A stretch of DNA of 64,000 bases. Origin: CAWJFJ01 sp963800065. Its GTDB lineage: Bacteria > Actinomycetota > Acidimicrobiia > Acidimicrobiales > UBA8190. Both the position numbers and the translations under genes were made by a program. Location of the stretch: positions 310,001-374,000 of the forward strand of contig CAWCZO010000011.1 in the NCBI GenBank assembly GCA_963800065.1, in the 5' to 3' direction. Below, in pieces: positions 55,587 to 62,762 of this stretch; the stretch's first letter is position 1; every line of letters starts with the position of its first letter. The notes below the pieces were generated by a model that was not told the origin of the DNA, searched no databases, and saw only the letters and a list, made by a program, of their open reading frames with translations.

Positions 55587-56794
55587 GTCGACACTCCGGC
55601 GGGCCGCGACGGGAGCCGGCCGGCGGGACGGGCCGGGCGGGCGGCAGACGTACCGGTCGACGTCGTGACCGTCGGCACCGGTCGCCCCGGCGGTGGGGCG
55701 GCGAAGGCGGCGGCGACGGCGACCAGGATGGCCAGGACGGGGACCACGGGCAAGGTCGGCCACATGAGTGGATCGGTCGACGGGTTGAGGCTGACCGTGC
55801 TGAACCCGACGCCCGCCATGAGAACGACGGCGGGGACGATCCCACACACGGCGACCGCCCATTCCGGCGCCTTCCAGGGATCGGGCCGGTACTGGCTGCG
55901 GTGGACCTGGCGCCCACCGAGGATCAGGCCGAGACAGCAGCAGACGGTTCCGCCGACCACAGCGGGGATGGTGCCCGAACCGAGGGCCGAGCCGTCGAGG
56001 AGGCCGTAGGCGCCGATGCACAGACCGCACATCCCCGCGATCATGAGCACTCCGGTGATCCGCCGGGTCCTGGCCGATGCCGTCCCCGTCCGCCCGTAGC
56101 CGCGTGAGTCCATGGCCGCCGCCAGTCGGAGGGACCGCTCCAGGGCATCTTCGAGCACCGGAATGGCGATGCCCCGCAGGGCGTGGAAGCCACCGGTGGC
56201 ACCGCCGCGCAGCTTGCGGGCCCGTCTGACCCTCTGGACGCTCTCCACCAATTGCGGGGCCACGCTCAGCGACACCACCACCGCCACCCCGAGCTCGTAC
56301 AGGGCACCCGGCAGGACACGCAGCGCCCTCTTCGGATTGGCCAACGTGTTGGCCGCCCCCAGACAGCACAGCAGCGTTCCCAGTCTCAGTCCGTCGTCGA
56401 GCGCCCCGATGGTGCCCTCGAGGGTGACGGGACCCCCGAGCTGCAACCCGGCCGCCCACGACGGCAGGGGGATCTGGGGCAGGCGGAACAGCACCGTGGC
56501 GCCCTGCGTGTCGACGTCCCCACCGAAGACCGTCCGGAAGACGACGCGGATGGCGACGACGGTGAGGGCCAGGAGGAGGTAGTACTTGAAGGCCCGGGCC
56601 CACGGCGCGTCACTCCGGCGATTGGCCACCGCCAGAGCCAGGACGCCGAGGACCAGGAACAAGAGGATGGGATTGGTGGTGTGGCTGACCGCCACCGCCA
56701 ACCCCAGGGCCCACGTCCACCATGCCACCGGGTGGAGGGTCCGGGGAATGCGCTGCCCCCGGACGGTCCCGGCGCGCCGCCGACCGAGGGACAC
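55583..56794 (-). CDS. ECF transporter transmembrane component EcfT
   Basis: 403 aa from a GTG 3 bases after the DUF4430-like gene. About seven to eight hydrophobic segments; the coupling-helix signature is in LRLAAAMDSRGYGR (the Ala-Arg-Gly-type motif) at about residue 220. It is larger than a typical EcfT (~265 aa) because of additional C-terminal helices and a Pro/Arg-rich tail. It overlaps the ATPase gene by 4 bases. Confidence 0.9.
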   Translation of the reverse strand: MSLGRRRAGTVRGQRIPRTLHPVAWWTWALGLAVAVSHTTNPILLFLVLGVLALAVANRRSDAPWARAFKYYLLLALTVVAIRVVFRTVFGGDVDTQGATVLFRLPQIPLPSWAAGLQLGGPVTLEGTIGALDDGLRLGTLLCCLGAANTLANPKRALRVLPGALYELGVAVVVSLSVAPQLVESVQRVRRARKLRGGATGGFHALRGIAIPVLEDALERSLRLAAAMDSRGYGRTGTASARTRRITGVLMIAGMCGLCIGAYGLLDGSALGSGTIPAVVGGTVCCCLGLILGGRQVHRSQYRPDPWKAPEWAVAVCGIVPAVVLMAGVGFSTVSLNPSTDPLMWPTLPVVPVLAILVAVAAAFAAPPPGRPVPTVTTSTGTSAARPARPAGRLPSRPAGVST

Positions 56795-56797
56795 CGG

Positions 56798-57802
56798 TCA
56801 GCTGATCCGCCGGCGCCGCCACGCCACCGCGGCGGCCGCCGCGGCCAGGGCCACGACGACACCGGCACCGACGAGGAGCGGTACCGGTGATCCGGCCGCC
56901 TGCCGGTCGGAAGCGACCGGGGCGGCGTCGACGATCTTGGGGACGGCCCGCCCACCGGACCGGGCCGGTGGCGCTCCATCAGCGGCGGTCGTGGTCGGCT
57001 CGGTACCCGGGGCCGATGAGACGGCCCGTGGTCCGGCCCCGGTCGTCCCCGTGCCCGTCGGCGGCGGGGAGGTGCCGGTGGCGGAGGACGGCCCCTTCCC
57101 GGCACCGGCCGTGGACGGCCCCGGCGGACCAACCGAACCGGGCGGGCCCGTCGGGGCCGTGCTGGTGGGGGCCGGGCCGGTCGGGACCGTGCTCGTCGGA
57201 ACGGTGGTGGTCGGCGCTTCGGTCGTCGTCGTCCCCGAACCGTTGGTGGCCCGCACCGAGCTCGGTGGGAAGGTGGGCTGCCCGTCGGGGCCGATGTCGG
57301 TCGACCCGAACGTCCAGGCGTCCACGCTGCCCGGCGGGGGTTGGTAGTCCATGGCGCCCAGCTGGCTGTAGGTCCACGTGTCCTGCCCGACGTCGGCGTG
57401 CCAGTACGACCAGTAGGCGTCCGGCGGTGGCGTCGTCACGCAGGCGTCCTCGGACGGAGGTGGTTTGTCGTCGATGCGACAGATGAATCCGGGCCCGTCC
57501 TGGGTGTCGCCGGCCGTCGTGAACCCCGCCGCATGCAGGGCGTGGTATCCGGTGGTGATGGTGGCGTCGCAACCGCGTTCGACATTTCCGCCCCAGTGGG
57601 TGAAGTCGACGGCGACGATCACCCCCGTCGTGGTGCTGCAGTCGCCGATGGGGTCGGCGCCGGCGACCGGAGCGGTGCCGATGGACAGGGCCAGGCCGGC
57701 CGTCGCTCCCACCACCGAGAGAGCGACGACGGCCGGCCATGGTCTCACCGGTCGTCCCGGCCGAGGTGACGCCAACGCCGACGACCTCAGGACGCGGGAC
57801 AC
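56798..57802 (-). CDS. Membrane-anchored DUF4430/transcobalamin C-domain-like protein
   Basis: 334 aa. A signal peptide (about 20-50) precedes a compact domain of about 125 residues with Cys and aromatic positions typical of DUF4430: YHALHAAGF, GPGFICRIDD, then YWSYWHA and WTYSQLGAM. A long Thr/Pro/Gly-rich linker (about 180-290) leads to a C-terminal transmembrane helix and RRRR stop-transfer. The domain would thus be displayed outside the cell on a stalk. The start overlaps the preceding gene by 16 bases. The DUF4430 match is by eye and should be confirmed. Confidence 0.7.
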   Translation of the reverse strand: MSRVLRSSALASPRPGRPVRPWPAVVALSVVGATAGLALSIGTAPVAGADPIGDCSTTTGVIVAVDFTHWGGNVERGCDATITTGYHALHAAGFTTAGDTQDGPGFICRIDDKPPPSEDACVTTPPPDAYWSYWHADVGQDTWTYSQLGAMDYQPPPGSVDAWTFGSTDIGPDGQPTFPPSSVRATNGSGTTTTEAPTTTVPTSTVPTGPAPTSTAPTGPPGSVGPPGPSTAGAGKGPSSATGTSPPPTGTGTTGAGPRAVSSAPGTEPTTTAADGAPPARSGGRAVPKIVDAAPVASDRQAAGSPVPLLVGAGVVVALAAAAAAVAWRRRRIS

Positions 57803-58893
57803 GTCAACTTGGGCAGACCGCGCTGGAGCGTCTGCTTCGTCAGCGGGAACGCCACCTCGGCTGCACCGGGGACGGCCTGCAAGGTGGCGATCAAGTTCGG
57901 GCCGTTCTCACCGGGGAAGACGTACGCACCGCGCTGGGAGGCCTTGGCGGAACACCCCAGCTGGAAGGTCTCGAGCGCCGACGCCGGCGTTCCCCCGCTC
58001 TGGGTGAACCGGGCGTTGGTGAGCTGACCCAGGGCCACCAGGGCCTGGATGACCTCTCCGGTGGAGTCCGGGTCCGGCGACTGGCTGGAGGTACCGATGA
58101 GCCCGAAGCCCCCGTCGGAGTTCTGCGCCGACTCGAAGAAGGCGGTGACGTCGGCGTTCTCCGTGGAATCCAACGCCTTCTGCGCCACCAGCCCCTCCAC
58201 GGCCAGGGACGTCGAATTGGTGTCGGGCCCGGTGAAGGTGTCGGGGTCGGGTGCCGGGCACGGCGTCCCCAGATCCGATCGGTACGCCTCCCAGCCGCCG
58301 TCGCTGCACTGCTGGTCCTGGAGCCACGTCACTCCCGCCGGATCGGAGGACCCGGCGTTGGCCAGAGCCATCAGCGCGAGGCCCTGACGAAAGGCCCCGT
58401 CATAGGTCGGGTCCGCAGAACCGAACAGCCCGGCGTCGGGTCCCGTCGTCCGTTGCGTGTCCATCAGGCGGGTCACCAGATCGTGCGCCGCGTTCGTCCC
58501 GCCGAACTTCTCCGGATTCTCACCCATGGCCTGCGCCGCCAGGATCACATAGGCGAGCGCCCCGGGGCTGTCCACACCGCCCGGGCTGACGTACGACTCG
58601 AAGTGCTTCTTCAGCCACGTGATGGCCGCCTTCGCCTTCTGGCCGCCCACTCCCGAGGCGGCGAAGGCCAGGACGGCCTGAACGGTGGAACTGGGATCGG
58701 CGACCCCGTCGGTGATGATGTAGCCCCCGGCGCTGAATTGGCGCCCGATCCAGCCGGCGCCCACCTGCGCCGCACCGGGTGACGATGCCGGGGCCGGCGC
58801 CGCCGACGCCGGCCACGCCCCCATGGTCGCGCCCAGTCCCAACGACAGGATCAACAGGCTGGCGGCGGATGCCCGCCGAACGGATGACGACAT
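57787..58893 (-). CDS. Secreted alpha/alpha-barrel (prenyltransferase/squalene-oxidase repeat) protein, transcobalamin N-domain-like
   Basis: 368 aa. The ATG at 58893 follows GAGAGGAAG. A signal peptide ends near ASAAPA (residue ~32). The rest consists of helical repeats with terpenoid-cyclase-type QxxxGG(W/F) turns: WLQDQQCSDGGWEAY and FFESAQNSDGGFGL, each followed by a helix such as STSLAVEGLVAQ. No cyclase Asp motif (DXDD or DDXXD) is seen, so enzyme activity is unlikely. Such an alpha6/alpha6 barrel is also the N-domain of intrinsic factor and transcobalamin. First gene behind the B12 riboswitch. Confidence 0.82.
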   Translation of the reverse strand: MSSSVRRASAASLLILSLGLGATMGAWPASAAPAPASSPGAAQVGAGWIGRQFSAGGYIITDGVADPSSTVQAVLAFAASGVGGQKAKAAITWLKKHFESYVSPGGVDSPGALAYVILAAQAMGENPEKFGGTNAAHDLVTRLMDTQRTTGPDAGLFGSADPTYDGAFRQGLALMALANAGSSDPAGVTWLQDQQCSDGGWEAYRSDLGTPCPAPDPDTFTGPDTNSTSLAVEGLVAQKALDSTENADVTAFFESAQNSDGGFGLIGTSSQSPDPDSTGEVIQALVALGQLTNARFTQSGGTPASALETFQLGCSAKASQRGAYVFPGENGPNLIATLQAVPGAAEVAFPLTKQTLQRGLPKLTCPAS

Positions 58894-58903
58894 GGTGCTT
58901 CCT

Positions 58904-58927
58904 CTCCCGGGTTCCGAGGCCCGGGAG
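58904..58927 (-). promoter_or_regulatory. Hairpin next to the ribosome-binding site (riboswitch expression platform)
   Basis: CTCCCGGG and CCCGGGAG (perfect 8-bp stem, 8-base loop) lie between the riboswitch aptamer and the ATG at 58893. The 3' arm runs into the GAGAGGAAG ribosome-binding site, so pairing would hinder translation initiation. Confidence 0.6.
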
Positions 58928-58939
58928 GCGCACACCTGG

Positions 58940-59090
58940 CGCCCGGTCGGGTCCCAGTCACCGTGCCTCACGACGGTTGATAGGAGCCACCATCGGCAGG
59001 TATCCCGGCTCACGGGGACAGGTCCCCGTCTACGGTTGCGGGCCAGCGCCGGACTTTGACCGGACTTCCCCTGAGCGACAGCGGGCGACG
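58940..59090 (-). ncRNA. Cobalamin (B12) riboswitch
   Basis: On the minus strand, in the right order, are the conserved blocks of the AdoCbl/cobalamin aptamer. GGGGAAGTCCGGT with the AAAGTCCGG that follows is at 59049-59071. CCCGCAACCGTAGA is at 59029-59042. The B12 box AGCCGGGATACCTGCC is at 58995-59010. The 5' and 3' limits are approximate. It lies in the leader of the alpha-barrel gene at 58893 and should switch off the whole ECF operon when B12 is plentiful. Confidence 0.95.
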
Positions 59091-59171
59091 ATTTTGCGCC
59101 GCCGGGGTCACTGTACCCATGTCGTCGTGGGCTCTGCCACGGAACCGGGTCGAAGCCCTGGTCCGGCCCCC

Positions 59172-60161
59172 TCAGGACATGGCCAGCAGCGTCGCCACGA
59201 AACCGGCGTAGGCGGCGACGATGAACAATCCGTGCCAGCGGCGGAGGCCTCGTCCGCCGTAGGCGAAGGCCAGCGTCACCACGGTCAGGACGCCGTACCA
59301 CACCACGATGAGGGTCTCGCGACCCGTCGGTCCGGCCAATCCGACGACGGTGGCGGGTAGGAGAAGGCCGAGGACCACGTTGAACGTGTTGCTGCTCAAG
59401 GTGTGCTGAGCATGGCCGCCCCGCGACCGCGGCCGGCCAGGTAGACCCCGGCCACGGCATTGGGGAGGCTCGTCACGGCGGCGAGGACCAGACCTCCCAC
59501 CACGATGCCGGCGATCCGGTCGGCCCGACCGATCGACGACGCCGCCCTCTCCATCACCACGCTCGACCCCACGATGGCCACCAGGGCCACGGCGGCCGTG
59601 GCGGCGTCGCCACGCGTCCCGGGGCGCGGGCGGATGGCCAGGGCCAGCTCGCTCTCCTCCTCGGCGACGGCGGCGGTCAGCCAGGCCAGGGGCCGTGGCG
59701 GCAACCGGAACGGCACCGGGCATCGGTGACCGGCGGCCAGCAGGACGACGTACGGCACCAGGACGGTGAGGACCAGAGCGAGGCCCGGTCCGGCGGGGAC
59801 GAGGCCCACGACGGACACCGCACAGACGATGGCCACCCAAGGACGCCACGGCTCCACCGAGGACCACGACCTTGCGGTGCAGGACGATGCGTCCGGCCAC
59901 CACGGCGCCGAGGCCGAGGAGAGCGGCCAGATTGAACACGTTCGACCCGATCACGACCCCGGACCCCACCGACCCCTGGTGGTGGACGAGGGCGGTGACG
60001 GCCGACGTGATCTCCGGGGTGTCGGCGGCCAGGGCGGCCAGCAGGCCGAGGACGGCTTCGGAGAATCCGAGGCGTTCCCCCAGCCGCTCCAGCCTGGTGA
60101 CGAGGACCCAACTGGTTCCCAGGCTGACGACGGCTCCGGCCAGAAATGCGGCGATGGTCAC
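59172..60161 (-). pseudogene. Na+/Ca2+ exchanger (CaCA) family protein with two frame breaks
   Basis: The first ~105 residues (for example AALAADTPEITSAVTALV and GSNVFNLAALLGLGAV, the alpha-1 repeat) are in one frame. The middle (about 59400-59855) continues in another frame as VAIVCAVSVVGLV to AAVTSLPNAVAGVYLA, holding the second repeat. The end returns to the first frame with LSSNTFNVVLGLLLPATVV. Two compensating indels, near 59855 and 59400, restore a ~330 aa exchanger of normal size. They are probably sequencing errors. The transported cation is unknown. Confidence 0.82.
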
Positions 60162-60239
60162 GTCGGCTCCCCTTCCGCGGACCGTTGACGTCGCCGACCA
60201 GGCTTCCCGGCTTTTCCGCCCCGGACTCTAATGGAGGAC

Positions 60240-60905
60240 ATGACAGCGCCCGCCGGCTGGTACCCCGATCCCGACGGCTCGGGCGGGCAGCGCTACTTCG
60301 ACGGTGGGAACTGGACCGGTCACCGCTGGCCGCCCCCGCCGGACTGGGCCCCCGTCGGGGGATATCAGTGGGGCGGCCCGCCCTGGAAGGGGGCGGAGCT
60401 CGGACGACCGGCGGGCGGGCCGGGCGCGCTGGCCGATCCGGGGCGGCGACTCGGGGCCCGCTTTCTCGACGGGCTCGTCATGATGCCCGTCCTGGCCGCA
60501 CTGGTGGCCGTGGCCGTCGCCGTGGTGGCCCCTCACGCCGGTCCCCTCTTCCCGGTCACCAATCCCGACAACCCCGACGCCCGGGTGCCGACGCCGGGGA
60601 TCGTCTGGATCTACCTGGCCGTCCTGGGGGCCATCGTCGTCAACGGCCTCCTGGCCGTGGTCTACGAGACGGTGGCCACCGCCCGATACGGTCGCACCCT
60701 GGGCAAGATGTGGTTGCACCTCCGGCCGGTGCGCGTCGACGGCGGTTCCGTCGGCTGGGGACGGGCCTTCGGGCGTGGGGCGATCTACTGGCTCTCGGCC
60801 GCCTTCGGCTGGTTGGGGTTCATCGATCCGCTGTGGTGTCTCTGGGACGCCAACCGCCAGTGCCTGCACGACAAGGTGGCGGACACGATCGTGGTGAACG
60901 ACTGA
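60240..60905 (+). CDS. DUF2510 and RDD-domain membrane protein
   Basis: 221 aa. The ATG at 60240 has GGAGG immediately upstream; an earlier in-frame ATG at 60231 lacks one. The N-terminus is a DUF2510 motif (PAGWYPDPDGSGGQRYFDGG, then W). The RDD domain follows, with R-D-containing GRRLGARFLDGLV, three to four hydrophobic segments and TLGKMWLHLRPV. The role is unknown. The combination is typical of Actinomycetota. Confidence 0.87.
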   Translation: MTAPAGWYPDPDGSGGQRYFDGGNWTGHRWPPPPDWAPVGGYQWGGPPWKGAELGRPAGGPGALADPGRRLGARFLDGLVMMPVLAALVAVAVAVVAPHAGPLFPVTNPDNPDARVPTPGIVWIYLAVLGAIVVNGLLAVVYETVATARYGRTLGKMWLHLRPVRVDGGSVGWGRAFGRGAIYWLSAAFGWLGFIDPLWCLWDANRQCLHDKVADTIVVND

Positions 60906-60936
60906 CCCGAGGTCGGGCCCACGCGCACGGACCGGT

Positions 60937-61647
60937 TCACGGTCTGACCGCCCTGATGTGGAGGAACAGAGGGACACGCCTCCACCGGGCCAGCGGCGCT
61001 GTCGGCGCGTCGGGGACGGGCTCGCGGATGATGTCGATCAGGAAACCGGCCCGCTCCAACGCCCGGGAGTAGTCCTCGAGGGCGTAGCTCCATCCGCAGA
61101 AGTTCATCGTGAGTCCGTCGCGCGCCTCGACGGCTTCGAAACGCCGGCGGCCGAAGTAGGTCCCCGTGACCATGAAGGAGGCGTCCGGTCCGGGGCCGTC
61201 GAACCGACCGGTGTTGGCCATCGGATGGGTGATGCAGACGCAGAAGTACCCGCCGGCCACCAGGACGCGCCCCGCCTCGGCCACGGCCATCTCCATCTCG
61301 GCGATGTCCATCAGCGAGTTGTAGGCGACGACGGTGTCACAGCTGGCGTCGGCCAGGGGCAGCGCGGAGGCGTCGGCCTGCACGTAGGCCCCGTCGGGGT
61401 CGGCGTCCACGGCGTGGTCGATCAACGTCGGTGACAGGTCCAGGCCCAGCGTCCGATGACCGCGCCGGCGCAGGTCCCGACTGACCCGGCCCTCCCCACA
61501 GCCCATCTCGACGGTCAGGGTCCCCGGTGGGGGGACGACCGACTCGAAGAAGGGCCGACGGTAGGACCAGTAGGCGTCGTGTCCCGGTGTCCGGGCCCAC
61601 CGGATCCAGTTCCCGGCCTCGTCCTCCCATTCGGTCCGGGCCGCCAC
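60937..61647 (-). CDS. Class I SAM-dependent methyltransferase
   Basis: 236 aa from a GTG. SAM motif I is VEMGCGEGRVSRDL (about residues 42-55), the acidic loop LGLDLSP, then ADASALPLADASCDTVVAYN and RVLVAGGYFCVCITHP. It resembles UbiE/small-molecule methyltransferases of the Methyltransf_11 type. No operon partner is present. The substrate is unknown. Confidence 0.85.
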   Translation of the reverse strand: MAARTEWEDEAGNWIRWARTPGHDAYWSYRRPFFESVVPPPGTLTVEMGCGEGRVSRDLRRRGHRTLGLDLSPTLIDHAVDADPDGAYVQADASALPLADASCDTVVAYNSLMDIAEMEMAVAEAGRVLVAGGYFCVCITHPMANTGRFDGPGPDASFMVTGTYFGRRRFEAVEARDGLTMNFCGWSYALEDYSRALERAGFLIDIIREPVPDAPTAPLARWRRVPLFLHIRAVRP

Positions 61648-61837
61648 CGGCCCACGGTAGACCGCCGCCCCGGCTCCGGCGTGCCTGATTTGGCCGACTG
61701 TTGGTCGGGCGGAGGGAGGGCATTGGCGCCGCCCGCTCAGTGTGATTGGGACAGGGTCCGCTCCGGCGCCAGGCACGGAGAATCCACCCTCTGGGGAGTC
61801 GGTGCGACGTGTGGTCTGCCGTGACGTGTGGTGTGCG

Positions 61838-62737
61838 ATGAGGACGGCGAGGGGCGACGCCGCCCCACGCCGTGAGCGGGGCTGGGGCCCGACGGTCCTT
61901 CTCTGCATCGCCATCCTCCTGGCCGCCGTCGTCTTCGTGATGGCCAAACCCCTCACCGCCGGGGCCGCGCCGGCCCACACCAAGGTCCACCTCCGCCGGG
62001 CGCCGGCTCTCGGATCGGGGCCCCGGGACGTCCCCCAGGTGGCGCCCGGTGTGACCACCTCTCCCAACTGGTCCGGTTACGTCGCCTTTCCCGAGTACGG
62101 CGATGCCGGTCCCTTCACCCAGGTCAGTGCCGAGTGGACCGAGCCGGCCGTCACCTGTCCGGAGCGCAACGCCTGGACCCTCTTCTGGGTCGGCTTCGAC
62201 GGGTGGCCCTCCGATGAGCCCCCCGTCGACCGTTCGGTCGAACAGGGTGGGACCTCCGCCCAGTGCGTGAACGGCGTCCCCCACTACAGCGCCTTCTACG
62301 AGATGTTCCCCTCGGACGCCGTCCAACCGATGTTCCCCGTCAGCGCCGGCGACCAGATCTACGCCGACGTCGTCTACTCGGCCACGACGGACCAGTACCT
62401 CATCACCGTCACGGACCTGACCCCGGCCCACTCGGACACGGAGACCGAGGTGGAGTCGTGTCCCGTCGGCTACGCCTGTCCCCGTTCCTCGGCCGAGTGG
62501 ATCGCCGAGTCCCCCTCGCACTTCGGAACGACCACCTGGTTCCCACTGGCCGATTACAAGAAGATCACCTTCACGGGGGCGACGGCGGCCGATGCCGTGA
62601 GTTCCGGTCCGATCTCCGACGCCTATTGGGAGGAATCCGGTATCGAGAGGTCGGCCGGTCCGGCCCTGCCGGTGGCCGAGGTGACACCCTTGCGGAACTC
62701 GGGATACGTCTTCTCCGACCTCTGGAAGCGGGGGTAG
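61838..62737 (+). CDS. Secreted G1-family (eqolisin-type) peptidase
   Basis: 299 aa. An N-terminal hydrophobic signal (about 18-40) precedes a beta-sandwich with the family opening SPNWSGYVAF. The catalytic pair of this family is Gln and Glu: the Gln is in WVGFDG...VEQGG (near residue 140) and the Glu in SSAEWIAESP (near 225). G1 peptidases are acid-active glutamic peptidases, first known from fungi. The start is uncertain because no ribosome-binding site is evident. Confidence 0.85.
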   Translation: MRTARGDAAPRRERGWGPTVLLCIAILLAAVVFVMAKPLTAGAAPAHTKVHLRRAPALGSGPRDVPQVAPGVTTSPNWSGYVAFPEYGDAGPFTQVSAEWTEPAVTCPERNAWTLFWVGFDGWPSDEPPVDRSVEQGGTSAQCVNGVPHYSAFYEMFPSDAVQPMFPVSAGDQIYADVVYSATTDQYLITVTDLTPAHSDTETEVESCPVGYACPRSSAEWIAESPSHFGTTTWFPLADYKKITFTGATAADAVSSGPISDAYWEESGIERSAGPALPVAEVTPLRNSGYVFSDLWKRG

Positions 62738-62762
62738 AACCGCTGCCGTAGCCTCGTCGACC

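Noticed and set aside
57787..58893. Functional terpene/squalene cyclase or prenyltransferase
   Set aside because: It is exported, lacks the catalytic Asp motifs, and sits behind a B12 riboswitch in a transporter operon.
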